Positions 54,450 to 63,649 of a DNA stretch of 64,000 bases are shown in pieces. The stretch is taken from NCBI RefSeq assembly GCF_009870825.1, contig NZ_WTWY01000006.1:1-64000 (forward strand). Reading direction: 5' to 3'. Position numbers and translations under genes: made by a program. Source of the DNA: Paenibacillus sp. USDA918EY. Lineage in GTDB: Bacteria; Bacillota; Bacilli; Paenibacillales; Paenibacillaceae. Every line of letters begins with the position of its first letter. The stretch's first letter is position 1. Under the pieces are notes generated by a model that saw only the letters and a list, made by a program, of their open reading frames with translations, was not told the origin of the DNA and ran no database searches.

Positions 54450-54935
54450 TTATACATTCCCGCGAATCATCGCGGTGACACCCGTCCGGGAAAGCTCGCG
54501 GATGCCGTAAGGTTTCAGAAGTTCGATCATGGCGTCGATTTTGGTGGTATCCCCAACCACCTGCACCATCAGGTTATGGCTGCCGATATCAACGACCGAC
54601 GCGCGGAACGTTTCGACTACGCCCATAATTTCGGGACGCTCCGACGGCTCGGCGTTGACCTTGATGAGGGCCAGTTCCCTTGCCACCATCGGATTAGAGC
54701 TGAGATCGACGACTTTAATAACGTCGATCAGCTTATACAGCTGCTTTTCGATCTGCTCCAAGGTGTGCTCGTCGCCAAGCGTAACGATGACCATGCGCGA
54801 GAGTCCAGGCTCTTCGGACTGCCCTACCGTGATGCTCTCGATATTAAATCCGCGTCTGCCAAAAAGTCCGGAAACTCTTTGCAAAACGCCCGGCTGGTCA
54901 TTTACTAAAACGGCAATGGTATGTCTCGTACTCAT
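54450..54935 (-). CDS. ilvH: Acetolactate synthase small (regulatory) subunit
   Basis: A 161-residue ACT-domain subunit that confers valine feedback control on IlvB. HTIAVLVNDQPGVLQRVSGLFGRRGFNI is split here as an ACT domain with the valine-site Asn and Gly. The second half carries ELALIKVN and the C-terminal PYGIRELSRTG. It starts two bases after ilvB and is translationally coupled. The symbol ilvN is used in some genomes. Confidence 0.96.
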   Translation of the reverse strand: MSTRHTIAVLVNDQPGVLQRVSGLFGRRGFNIESITVGQSEEPGLSRMVIVTLGDEHTLEQIEKQLYKLIDVIKVVDLSSNPMVARELALIKVNAEPSERPEIMGVVETFRASVVDIGSHNLMVQVVGDTTKIDAMIELLKPYGIRELSRTGVTAMIRGNV

Positions 54936-54937
54936 AT

Positions 54938-56683
54938 TTATGCATCTCCCATCAGCATTTGATCAATGGTCGAGCCTTGAGTTACCATCGGATACACGTT
55001 TTCACCCTTGCTGACCACAAACTCGACAACGACCGGTCCCGGCGTTTCAAGCGCTTCCGCCCAAGCTTTGCGCGCTTCCTCCTTGTTCGTTGCCCGAAGG
55101 CCTTTTACGCCGTAAGCTTCAGCCAGCTTGACGAAATCCGGACTTCCTTCCAGGTCGATATGGCTGTAGCGATTGTCGTAAATCAGCTCCTGCCACTGGC
55201 GCACCATGCCGAGCACCTGGTTGTTGATGATGACGATTTTGACCGGAATGTTGTTGATCGCGCAGATCGCCAGCTCCTGGGAGCACATTTGCATTCCGCC
55301 GTCCCCGTTGATCGAGATGACCAACCGTTCCGGATGGGCCATTTGAGCGCCGATCGCCGAAGGCAATCCGAAGCCCATCGTTCCGAGGCCGCCGGATGTG
55401 ATCATCGAACGCGGCTGGCTGAACTTGTAATATTGCGCCGCCCACATTTGGTGCTGGCCGACGTCGGTCGTCACGATCGCTTCGCCGTTCGTCGTTTCGT
55501 TCAGCATTTCGATAACCCACTGCGGTTTGAGCACCGTATCGGAGTCCTCGTATCTGAACGGCTGCTCCTCTTTCGACTGCCGGATCCACGCTCTCCATTC
55601 ATCGGCTTTGTCCGCGCGTTTCACTTCCGGAATCAGCATTTCCAGTACGGTTTTTACATCGCCGACAATCGGGATATCCGTCGGAACGTTTTTGCCGATC
55701 TCGGCAGGGTCGATATCGATGTGCACGATTTTGGCATGCGGGGCGAATCCGTTCAGGTTGCCCGTTACCCGGTCATCGAAACGCGCTCCGATGCTGATAA
55801 GCAAATCCGATTTCTGGATCGCCATGTTCGACGTGTATGTGCCGTGCATACCCGGCATTCCGGTCCAAAGCTCATGCCCGCTCGGGAAAGCGCCAAGTCC
55901 GAGCAGCGTCGTCGTGATCGGAATTTCCGTCCGTTTGACGAATTCGTAAAGGGCTTCATGGCCTCCGGAGTAAATGACGCCGCCCCCTGCCAAAATGAGC
56001 GGGCGCTCGGCTTCCTCAATCGCCTTCACCAATTTGTCCAGCTGCAGTTTGTTCGGCACCAGGCGCGGGTTGTATCCGCGAAGGTTTACCGCGTTACTGC
56101 TTGGCTCAAACAAAGTCTTCGCTGCCGAAACATCCTTCGGAATGTCGATCAGGACCGGACCTTTGCGTCCCGTCGAAGCAATGTGGAAGGCTTCGTGGAT
56201 AATCCGCGGCAGATCATTGACGTCTCTGACCAGGTAGCTGTGCTTCGTGATCGGCATCGTGATACCTGTAATGTCGGCCTCCTGGAAAGCATCGGTTCCG
56301 ATCAAGGAGGTAGCTACGTTGCCCGTAATGACTACCAGAGGAACGGAATCCATATAAGCGGTGGCAATTCCTGTGACCAGATTCGTCGCCCCCGGTCCCG
56401 ACGTTGCAATACATACGCCGACTTTGCCGCTGGCTCTTGCATAACCGTCGGCCGCATGAATCGCGCCCTGCTCATGACGAGTCAGCACATGTTTGAAATC
56501 CTCGTATCCATACATCGCATCGTAAATGTAAAGCACTGCCCCGCCTGGATATCCGAAAACACACTCGACGCCTTCAAGCAAAAGGCTGCGAAGCAATATT
56601 TCCGAGCCGGTAATGACTTCCGACTTCATCCATTTCTCACGTAATTGTTCTGTAGACCGCACTTCAGGAATTTGCGCGCTCAT
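54938..56683 (-). CDS. ilvB: Acetolactate synthase large (catalytic) subunit
   Basis: A 581-residue ThDP/FAD enzyme making acetolactate and acetohydroxybutyrate, the first common step of branched-chain synthesis. It has VFGYPGGAVLYIYDA, the catalytic Glu in TRHEQGA, ATSGPGATNLVTG, the FAD-region IGARFDDRVTG and the ThDP motif NGDGGMQMCSQELA...NNQVLGMV. AGGAGGAGG precedes the ATG. Expression is set by the upstream T-box. Confidence 0.97.
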   Translation of the reverse strand: MSAQIPEVRSTEQLREKWMKSEVITGSEILLRSLLLEGVECVFGYPGGAVLYIYDAMYGYEDFKHVLTRHEQGAIHAADGYARASGKVGVCIATSGPGATNLVTGIATAYMDSVPLVVITGNVATSLIGTDAFQEADITGITMPITKHSYLVRDVNDLPRIIHEAFHIASTGRKGPVLIDIPKDVSAAKTLFEPSSNAVNLRGYNPRLVPNKLQLDKLVKAIEEAERPLILAGGGVIYSGGHEALYEFVKRTEIPITTTLLGLGAFPSGHELWTGMPGMHGTYTSNMAIQKSDLLISIGARFDDRVTGNLNGFAPHAKIVHIDIDPAEIGKNVPTDIPIVGDVKTVLEMLIPEVKRADKADEWRAWIRQSKEEQPFRYEDSDTVLKPQWVIEMLNETTNGEAIVTTDVGQHQMWAAQYYKFSQPRSMITSGGLGTMGFGLPSAIGAQMAHPERLVISINGDGGMQMCSQELAICAINNIPVKIVIINNQVLGMVRQWQELIYDNRYSHIDLEGSPDFVKLAEAYGVKGLRATNKEEARKAWAEALETPGPVVVEFVVSKGENVYPMVTQGSTIDQMLMGDA

Positions 56684-56851
56684 CAGTCATCCTCCTCCTC
56701 AAAATTTACATACATGTGACATGAGTCAATTTCACAACATCATCGGCAGTTCAATTTCGACGATCTATAGATTCAATACGGGTTGATTGGCCTACACATC
56801 GTTTCATTGCTGCCTTTTGAACCTTATGAAATTGATTCGCATCTAAGAAAA

Positions 56852-56865
56852 ACGTCTGTCGACGT
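56852..56865. promoter_or_regulatory. Near-palindrome upstream of ilvB
   Basis: ACGTCTGTCGACGT in an AAAA context resembles the perfect palindrome at 48923. It lies between the T-box terminator and the ilvB start, within the transcribed leader. Confidence 0.35.
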
Positions 56866-56957
56866 ACTTTCACGGAAATAAGGCCGTGCCGACGGGAGGT
56901 CCTTTCAGCGATACCGGGATGCGCGTTCTCGTTGTTCCTTCGTTCCGATACCGGGAA

Positions 56958-57310
56958 AACAAAAAAACCTTCCGCCCGTCACGCAGAAATCTTCTGCGTG
57001 AGGGACGAAAGGTTGCGCTTCCGTGGTACCACCCATATTTGCCAAACATCTCGCGATGTCCAGCCTCATCAGGTATCGGGATCGGGTCAAGACAAGCAAA
57101 ACAGCCGTTCCCATACCTTAAGTCCGTAACGTGGACTTTACGATTCTCCCTAATAAGCTTTAGCGCGTTTCAGGAGAACAGCTCCGAGGTGAGCTCGTAT
57201 AAAAGGGATTTTGGTGGAGGTTGCAGCAAATCCTCACACTCTCTGAGCAAAAGAGCCCTTTAAACTTCGTCCTCTTCATTGCCGATCGCAATATGTTCGT
57301 TAAAATGTTT
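56958..57310 (-). ncRNA. T-box leader of the ilvBHC operon
   Basis: Read leftward from ~57310. A stem I region contains AGAGAG and GCTGCAACCTC elements, and a specifier region reads CGAGCTCACC, in which CTC (leucine) is the likely specifier codon. The T-box core GGTGGTACCACGG lies at 57021-57033. The terminator hairpin (56961-57014) follows, with AACCTTTCGTCCC paired to GGGCGGAAGGTT and a T-run, plus an internal ACGCAGA/TCTGCGT extension. Uncharged tRNA pairing with the T-box would allow read-through into ilvB. Confidence 0.9.
56961..57014 (-). terminator. T-box intrinsic terminator
   Basis: A two-part stem ending in TTTTTTTG on the leftward strand. It is mutually exclusive with the antiterminator formed by the T-box core. 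Confidence 0.88.
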
Positions 57311-57316
57311 AGACAC

Positions 57317-57346
57317 ATTATATGTTCCCTCGAACTTAAAAGTCAA
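57317..57346 (-). promoter_or_regulatory. Sigma-A promoter of the T-box/ilvBHC transcript
   Basis: Leftward: TTGACT (57341-57346), an 18-base spacer, perfect TATAAT (57317-57322). Start expected near 57310. Confidence 0.85.
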
Positions 57347-57468
57347 TACCCATATTTCTAAAAAATGAAAAATCCCTTTCGGGGAGGTGCGTACACCGTA
57401 TGCAAGCTTCACTCATATGATGACATGAATTCATCTTCGAAGAAGCCCATCTCGAAGGGAGGTCAGAC

Positions 57469-57915
57469 ATGATGATCCGTTATCGGAGACCGAAACAAGA
57501 CGATACGTTCATTATGCGGTTAATCGATTCCCAGCTTGTCCCCATCTCGCATCTGTCCCCGGCTCAACTCGAAGCCGTTCGCAAAGACGTTCCGAAAAGA
57601 CTGAGCCGCGGCATCACCCTCATCGCCTGCCAACGCTATGAAGACGACCCGCTCGGATTTGTCCATTTCATCCTGCACGGCAAGCTGCTGTACATCGATA
57701 TGCTGGCCGTCGCACCCGAATCACAACGCAAAAGATGGGGCAATCTGCTGATGGTGCATGCCGAAAAGTTTGCGGCGTCACGCGGGTGCACTCGGGCCAA
57801 AGTGATGGTTGACGCAGGCAACGCCAGCGGCTTATCATTTTACCGGAAAATGGGTTATTTCATGGTGCGGTACCATACCCTTAATCAATGCCACGAACTT
57901 GAAAAAGCGCTTTGA
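57469..57915 (+). CDS. GNAT family N-acetyltransferase
   Basis: A 148-residue acetyl-CoA-dependent transferase. The middle strand LYIDMLAVAPESQRKRWGNLLM holds motif A (Q-R-K-R-W-G, a slight change from QxxGxG/A). ASGLSFYRKMGYF is motif B. ATG 57469 follows GGAGG. The acceptor substrate cannot be read. Confidence 0.8.
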   Translation: MMIRYRRPKQDDTFIMRLIDSQLVPISHLSPAQLEAVRKDVPKRLSRGITLIACQRYEDDPLGFVHFILHGKLLYIDMLAVAPESQRKRWGNLLMVHAEKFAASRGCTRAKVMVDAGNASGLSFYRKMGYFMVRYHTLNQCHELEKAL

Positions 57916-57999
57916 CCGGCCTAACCTATGAGAACATTTTACGATGCGGCCGTTCCCGGATGTTTATACTTTTCATCATTTTCTAAATTGATAGTTTTC

Positions 58000-58311
58000 T
58001 TAGTAAAACCCGCCGTACGCTCCCGGATATGCTCCAGGGTATGGTCCAAAGCCGTATCCCGGAGCACCGTAAGGACCGAATCCTCCGTAGAATCCGGCGA
58101 AAGGAGCCGTTCCGATGGCCAAAAGATCAAACAAGACAAGCGGAATGATTGCTTTCGTTTGCACTTTTTTACCTTTGCCGCGCTGAAGAATCAAACGGTT
58201 GCCGGAAATGCGAAGAAGCTTGCCAGTAACGAGATTGCCATCTTTTTTGACAGCCACTATATGTTGACCGATCAGCTTTTGCGCTTGTTTACGGGTAACA
58301 GTCTGTTGCAT
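58000..58311 (-). CDS. Small protein with SH3/LSm-like start and Gly/Tyr/Pro-rich tail
   Basis: A 103-residue protein. The first ~55 residues look like a small beta-barrel (VAVKKDGNLVTGKLLRISGNRLIL). A hydrophobic stretch (~57-70) follows and then a tail of GFYGGFGPYGAPGYGFGPYPG type. Similar tails occur in Bacillota spore- or surface-associated small proteins, but I cannot place this one. It is monocistronic with an AGGAGG-type ribosome site. Confidence 0.6.
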   Translation of the reverse strand: MQQTVTRKQAQKLIGQHIVAVKKDGNLVTGKLLRISGNRLILQRGKGKKVQTKAIIPLVLFDLLAIGTAPFAGFYGGFGPYGAPGYGFGPYPGAYPGAYGGFY

Positions 58312-58433
58312 AAATTAAGATCCCTCCTCCAAGTGTGTTCAATGGCAGTCTATTCCGAAAGCTTCCTCTGCGCTTGTTCCATAGCCCGGTGTACCGTCAA
58401 GTTTGGTGCCTATTCCTATAAAATATGAAAATC

Positions 58434-58468
58434 AAAAAAGGCCGCATCCCATGGATGCAGCCTTTTTG
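58434..58468 (-). terminator. Terminator of the nucleoside ABC operon
   Basis: AAAAAGGC.GCATCC / GGATGC.GCCTTTTT with a CAT loop; leftward reading ends in a T-run. Confidence 0.85.
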
Positions 58469-58483
58469 CTTGAGCCGGAAGCC

Positions 58484-59446
58484 TTATCGTTTCCCCGGGT
58501 CGTACGGTTCCCCGAGCGCGGCAGGCGCGGAAGATTTCCCGACTGCGGCGACAAGGACGATCACCGTAAGCACATAAGGGAGCATGTAGATAAACTCTTG
58601 CGGAATGTCTTTGGACCAGGCAAACAATTGGAAATAGTTCCCGATCGCTTGCGAGAAACCGAAAAACACGGCCGCTCCGAAAGCGCCAAGCGGATTCCAT
58701 TTGCCAAAGATCATCGCGGCGATCGCGATAAAACCTTGACCCGAAATGGTATTATGCGAAAACGTATTGGTCGTCGTCAGCGTAATGGTCGCTCCGCCGA
58801 GAGCCGCCAAAGTACCGCTCAGAATAACGCCGAGGTAGCGCATCCGCAGCACCTTGACGCCAACGGTATCCGCAGCGCTCGGATGTTCGCCGACGGCGCG
58901 GAGACGCAGGCCAAACGATGTTTTGTAGAGCACGTAAAAGGACACCAACACCAAAATGATCGCCAAATAAGTCGTGATGTAGTTGTTGAATAATCCTTCC
59001 CCGATGATCGGAATTTTCGACAGCAGCGGAATCGGCAACTTCGCGAGGCCTTCCTTAAGCAGCGTCGTTTCGCCCGAACCCTCGAACAGCAGTTTAACCA
59101 TGTACAGCGTGCTGCCTGCGGCCAAGAAGTTAATGACGACACCGCTGATGACCTGGTCCGCCTTAAACGTAATCGAAGCGACGGCATGAATCAAAGAGGC
59201 GATCGCCCCCATGACCAATGCGGCCAAAATGCCGATATAGGGCGAAGCGGCCCCCATGCCCGCGTCTTCGGCGTAAAACGCCGCCACCCCGGCGGCAAAC
59301 GCGCCAAAGGTCATAAAGCCTTCAATCCCGATGTTGATGACGCCGGAACGTTCAGAGAAGATGCCTCCCAAAGCGGCAAAGATGAGCGCGGTAGAAAAAA
59401 CAAGCGTCGTATTAATCAGCTGGCCGATTGTTGTCATCCAATCCAT
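58484..59446 (-). CDS. Nucleoside ABC transporter permease (NupQ/BmpA-system type)
   Basis: A 320-residue polytopic permease with ~9 helices. GALGEHPSAADTVG-like motif (here AVGEHPSAADTVGVKVLRMRYLG) is the EAA-like cytosolic loop of the RbsC/YufQ family. FGALIFAALGGIFSERSGVINIG is the conserved N-terminal segment of BmpA-linked permeases. It abuts the previous permease gene with no gap. Together with 59447, 60526 and 62183 it forms a purine-nucleoside importer. Confidence 0.9.
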   Translation of the reverse strand: MDWMTTIGQLINTTLVFSTALIFAALGGIFSERSGVINIGIEGFMTFGAFAAGVAAFYAEDAGMGAASPYIGILAALVMGAIASLIHAVASITFKADQVISGVVINFLAAGSTLYMVKLLFEGSGETTLLKEGLAKLPIPLLSKIPIIGEGLFNNYITTYLAIILVLVSFYVLYKTSFGLRLRAVGEHPSAADTVGVKVLRMRYLGVILSGTLAALGGATITLTTTNTFSHNTISGQGFIAIAAMIFGKWNPLGAFGAAVFFGFSQAIGNYFQLFAWSKDIPQEFIYMLPYVLTVIVLVAAVGKSSAPAALGEPYDPGKR

Positions 59447-60526
59447 TTACAACACCTTCTCTTTCTTGCGCTTAAGATAGAAGGGCTTAAGAACCCAGCG
59501 CACAATGCCTTGTGCGGCAATAAAGAATATGATCGAACCGATGACGATCCGGATAATTTCAGGCGGTACGTCAGCGCCGAAGCTCATCCCCGCGGAACCG
59601 TAAGTCAGTACCCCGAACAGCGATGCGGACAACAGGATGCCGAAAGGATGGTTCATGCCGATCAGCGCGACCGCGATGCCGTCGAAACCGACGCCCGGCG
59701 AGCCGGTAAAGATCGCTTGGTAATGGAACACCCCGAGCACCTGGAACGCGCCGCCCAATCCGGCGAACACGCCGCTGATAAACATCGCTTTGACGATATT
59801 TTTGCTCACGTTCATGCCGGCATATTGCGCAGCATGCCCGTTGTGTCCAACGGCACGCAGCTCATAGCCTTGTTTGCTTTTCCACATATAGACGAAAAAG
59901 AAAACGGCGGCCAAAATAGCGATGATTGTACCCCAATGCATGCGGGCGTTATTAAAAGCGTCGGACAGCCATGCGATCGAAATCGATGCCGTGTCCTTAA
60001 TTTCCTCGGATCGTTGCTGGCCTTTTTCAAGCAAAAAGTTGCGCACGATATAATTGCTGAAATAAAGCGCCGTCCAGTTCAGCATGATGGAAATAATGAC
60101 TTCGTTGACGCCGCGTTTTGCTTTCAGGTAACCGGTAATGCCGGCCCAGATGCCGCCGGCAAGGCCGCCGGCAATAATCGCGACAAGCGCATGCACAACA
60201 ATCGGCAGTCCCGACAATTTAATGCCGACAGCCGTCGCAGCCGTCATACCGACGATATATTGTCCTTCGGCGCCGATATTAAACAGTCCCGCGCGGAACG
60301 CGAAGGCAACGGCGAGGCCCGTCATGATCAGCGGCGTAATTTCGCGGATGGCTTCCCCGAAATCGTACGTGTTGCCGAAGACGGTCGTAAAAAGAGAACT
60401 ATAGGCTAGGAGCGGATCATAACCGCCGATCAGCATAATAATAGCTCCGACGATCAGGCCAAAAATAATGGCAATCAACGGTACCAGGAGGTTGTCCACG
60501 GATAAAATTTTAAACAATTTGCTCAT
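59447..60526 (-). CDS. Nucleoside ABC transporter permease (NupP type)
   Basis: A 359-residue permease with ~10 helices. AFRAGLFNIGAEGQ and AVGHNGHAAQYAGMNV (cytosolic loop) match the first permease of BmpA-type nucleoside importers. The start ATG overlaps the ATPase stop by one base (TAATG). It forms the heterodimeric channel with the 58484 protein. Confidence 0.92.
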   Translation of the reverse strand: MSKLFKILSVDNLLVPLIAIIFGLIVGAIIMLIGGYDPLLAYSSLFTTVFGNTYDFGEAIREITPLIMTGLAVAFAFRAGLFNIGAEGQYIVGMTAATAVGIKLSGLPIVVHALVAIIAGGLAGGIWAGITGYLKAKRGVNEVIISIMLNWTALYFSNYIVRNFLLEKGQQRSEEIKDTASISIAWLSDAFNNARMHWGTIIAILAAVFFFVYMWKSKQGYELRAVGHNGHAAQYAGMNVSKNIVKAMFISGVFAGLGGAFQVLGVFHYQAIFTGSPGVGFDGIAVALIGMNHPFGILLSASLFGVLTYGSAGMSFGADVPPEIIRIVIGSIIFFIAAQGIVRWVLKPFYLKRKKEKVL

Positions 60527-62061
60527 TAGGCCTTACCTCCCGTAATCTTGCTGCCCGCCATCATGAGGCCAAGCTCCTGATCGTTGGTTTCTTCAGGCAA
60601 TACTTCGCCTACGATTTGTCCTTCATAAATGACGGCAATCCGGTCGGATACATTCATGATTTCATCCAATTCAAAAGAGATCAGCAGCACGGCTTTGCCT
60701 TGGTCGCGCTGCGCGACCAGCTGCTGTTGCACGAACTCGATCGCGCCGACGTCCAGACCGCGGGTCGGCTGGGCTGCAATCAAAAGATCCGGATCCTTGT
60801 CTATTTCCCGGGCTATAATCGCCTTTTGCTGGTTGCCGCCGGACAACGAACGGGCTTTCGTCTCGATGCTCGGCGTTCTGACGTCAAACGCCTCGATCAG
60901 CCTTTTCGCCTGCTTGTCGATTTCCTTTTTGTTCAAAAATCCGGCCTTATTATATGGCGGCTTATAATAGGTTTCCAATACCATGTTTTCGCTCATGGAA
61001 AAATCAAGGACAAGCCCGTGTTTATGACGGTCCTCCGGTATATGGGATACGCCGCTTTCCGTAATGGACCGCGGGCTTTTGTTCGTGATGTCTTTGCCGT
61101 TGATCTTGATGACCCCGCCGTCGGCATGGCTCAGCCCCGTAATCGCTTCGATCAGCTCGCTTTGCCCGTTGCCGTCGACGCCGGCAATTCCGAGGATTTC
61201 TCCCGCGCGAACGTTAAGGTTGAGCCCCTTCAGCACGGAAATGCCCTCTTTATTTTTCATCGTCAAATTTTGCACTTCCAGCACGTTCTGCTTCGGCGAA
61301 GCCGGCTTCTTGTCCACTTTGAAGGAGACGCTGCGTCCGACCATTTTTTCCGCAAGCTCATTCGGATTCGTTTCCGACGTTTTGACGGTGTCGATGACCT
61401 TGCCGCGGCGAATGATCGTAACGGTATCGGAAATCTGCATGATTTCTTTCAATTTATGCGTAATGAGGATAATCGATTTGCCTTCTTCGACCAAACGTTT
61501 CATGATGTCCATCAAATCGTTGATCTCTTGAGGGGTTAAAACGGCGGTAGGTTCGTCAAAAATAAGAATATCCGCGCCGCGATAAAGCGTCTTCAAAATT
61601 TCGACGCGCTGCTGCATGCCGACCGAAATATCCTGGATTTTGGCATTTGGATTTACTTTGAGGCCGTATTGGTCGGAAAGCTTTTTGATTTTGGCAACCG
61701 AAGTCTTATAGTCGAGTTGAATGCCCATTTTTTTAGGTTCCATGCCAAGCACGATGTTTTCGGTTACGGTAAAAGGCTGGACCAGCTTGAAATGCTGGTG
61801 GACCATCCCGATGCCGAGTTCAATGGCTTTATTCGGGCTGTCGATGATGACGGGTTTGCCGTTAACCTCGATGCTTCCCTCGTCCGGCTGATACAATCCG
61901 AAAACGATATTCATGAGCGTCGACTTGCCGGCGCCATTTTCACCGAGCAACGCATGAATTTCTCCCTTATGCAGCTTCAAGCTGATGGAGTCGTTGGCGA
62001 CAATGCCGGGAAAGCGCTTGGTTATTTGCTTCAACTCAACGACAGGGGTCGCTGCATCCAT
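60526..62061 (-). CDS. Nucleoside ABC transporter ATP-binding protein (NupO type)
   Basis: A 511-residue double-ATPase of the RbsA/YufO group. The first domain has GENGAGKST (Walker A), VGMQQRVEILK (signature) and IFDEPTAVLTP (Walker B). The second domain has VDGNGQSE in place of a full Walker A, with LSGGNQQK signature and AAQPTRGLD, so it is degenerate in P-loop, as is usual for this group. The start is ATG 62061 after AAAGGGTGA. The symbol is left blank because the substrate is inferred only from family. Confidence 0.93.
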   Translation of the reverse strand: MDAATPVVELKQITKRFPGIVANDSISLKLHKGEIHALLGENGAGKSTLMNIVFGLYQPDEGSIEVNGKPVIIDSPNKAIELGIGMVHQHFKLVQPFTVTENIVLGMEPKKMGIQLDYKTSVAKIKKLSDQYGLKVNPNAKIQDISVGMQQRVEILKTLYRGADILIFDEPTAVLTPQEINDLMDIMKRLVEEGKSIILITHKLKEIMQISDTVTIIRRGKVIDTVKTSETNPNELAEKMVGRSVSFKVDKKPASPKQNVLEVQNLTMKNKEGISVLKGLNLNVRAGEILGIAGVDGNGQSELIEAITGLSHADGGVIKINGKDITNKSPRSITESGVSHIPEDRHKHGLVLDFSMSENMVLETYYKPPYNKAGFLNKKEIDKQAKRLIEAFDVRTPSIETKARSLSGGNQQKAIIAREIDKDPDLLIAAQPTRGLDVGAIEFVQQQLVAQRDQGKAVLLISFELDEIMNVSDRIAVIYEGQIVGEVLPEETNDQELGLMMAGSKITGGKA

Positions 62062-62107
62062 GAGATCACCCTTTATCATTATTTTGGCTTTAGCGAAAAA
62101 CGTAAGA

Positions 62108-62134
62108 CAAGGCTAGTTGTATCAACCAGCCTTG
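62108..62134 (-). terminator. Attenuator hairpin between binding protein and ATPase genes
   Basis: CAAGGCTAGTTG / CAACCAGCCTTG with a TAT loop. Leftward read-through is expected to be partial, giving more binding protein than transporter. Confidence 0.7.
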
Positions 62135-62182
62135 CCGTTTAATAAACACACTTATATCTTAGATGATCAGGGCCTCGAAATC

Positions 62183-63217
62183 TTATTCTTCAGGAACCTT
62201 GATTTCGCCGCTGATGATTTTTTGTTTGTAATCTTCAACGTCTTTCAGCACGTCGGCAGGAACGTTTTTGCTGGAAGTGTCGGCAAGGCCTACGCCGTTT
62301 TCCTTCAAGCCAAGAACCTCGGAACCGCCTTTGAACTGGCCGTCGATAACTTCTTTCGTCACTTTGTCGACAGCTGTCGTCACGCCTTTAACCATCGACG
62401 TCAGCGTTACGTCATCGCCGAATTCAAGGGATTGGTCCTTGTCGACGCCGATAACCCAAACTTTGCTGCCGCCTGCTTTGTTGCGGGAGATCGCTTCGTT
62501 AAATACGCCAGTACCCGTAGCTCCGGCAGCGTGGAAAATGATGTCTACGCCGTCGTTGTACATCGTAGCCGCAGCCGCTTTACCTTGGTCAGGCTTGTCG
62601 AATGCGCCGGTGTAGTTGATTTTGAGTTCAGCGTTAGGGTTAGCCGCTTTCACGCCCGCCTTGAAGCCTGCTTCAAAACGTTTGATAACCGGGATTTCGG
62701 AGCCGCCCACGAAGCCGACTTTTCCGGTTTTCGTCATTTTGCCGGCGACAACGCCCACGAGGAATGCGCCTTCGTTCTCGGCAAATGTGATGGAACGAAC
62801 GTTAGGAGAATCTACAGTAGCGTCGATGATTGCCAGATGAGCGTCAGGGTTTTGGTCCGCCACGGTTTTCATGTCGGCGCCAAGGTCGAAACCGATGCCC
62901 CAAGTCAGATCGTATTTGCCTTTAACGTATTTATTCAAATTCGTAACATAGTCTTCTTTGGATTTACTTTGCAAGTATTGCGCAGTAATGCCTTTGTCCT
63001 TCTGCAAACCTTCCAGAGCTTCCCAAGCGGATTGGTTGAAAGATTTGTCGTTAACGCCGCCCACGTCGGTAACGAGGCCGACTTTGACGCCGGATTTTCC
63101 GCTGCCGGCAGAGTCGCCGCCGGATGCGCTTTTATCTTCGCTCTTTTTACCGCAACCCGCGAGTACGACCGAAAATGCCAGCAGCATAATCAGCGTCAGC
63201 TTGAACATTTTTTTCAT
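62183..63217 (-). CDS. BmpA-family nucleoside-binding lipoprotein
   Basis: A 344-residue substrate-binding lipoprotein. The signal peptide ends in a lipobox LAGC (Cys ~21), followed by a [11 protein letters not shown] linker. The binding domain shows [24 protein letters not shown]-like start, [10 protein letters not shown] and [17 protein letters not shown], characteristic of BmpA/Med purine-nucleoside receptors. The start is ATG 63217 after GGGGGACAT. It leads the operon. Confidence 0.93.
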   Translation of the reverse strand: [344 protein letters not shown]

Positions 63218-63416
63218 TTCTATATGTCCCCCTAAAAAAATTTTGTCTTTCGTTTGCCCAGGCTCCTGCTCGCAATTTAATTTACCACCTATCAATTACA
63301 GAGACGAAGGCTTGAACAAACATTGGACAATTTACATTCAGATTATACATTCTCATATCGTCAAAATCCAGCAAATTTACGTCGGAATCCAAAACTTTTT
63401 TTGAACCAAACCAGTA

Positions 63417-63433
63417 AGAAAGCGCTTTAACAT
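63417..63433. promoter_or_regulatory. Candidate cre (CcpA) site upstream of the nucleoside operon
   Basis: AAGAAAGCGCTTTAACA is close to the cre consensus TGWAANCGNTNWCA, with about two differences, and has a central palindrome AAAGCGCTTT. It lies 200 bases before the binding-protein start. The gap 63218-63649 holds this, the rplT terminator and no clear riboswitch. Confidence 0.4.
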
Positions 63434-63594
63434 GTCCTCATATAACGCACTATGTCACATTTTATCTAAATTTTATGTAATGTTGAAGTCATAATCCTCC
63501 AATTCTCCTTGATTTAGCCCAAACCCGATCTAAACGACGTTATTTTCTCTTCCATAAGAATGAGCAAAATGAAAAGAAGCTCCATTTGAAGGTA

Positions 63595-63624
63595 CAAAAA
63601 AACCGCCTTTACGGCGGTTTTTCC
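63595..63624 (-). terminator. Terminator of the rplT transcript
   Basis: AAAAAACCGCC / GGCGGTTTTT with a TTTAC loop lies 26 bases after the rplT stop. Confidence 0.9.
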
Positions 63625-63649
63625 ATTTTGTGTAAGTTACTGTCGATAA

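Noticed and set aside
54959..56644. 561-codon open frame on the plus strand
   Set aside because: It lies wholly opposite ilvB, has no ribosome site and composition typical of antisense frames in GC-biased genes.
63218..63600. Purine riboswitch before the nucleoside operon
   Set aside because: The conserved aptamer junction bases were sought on the minus strand and not found.
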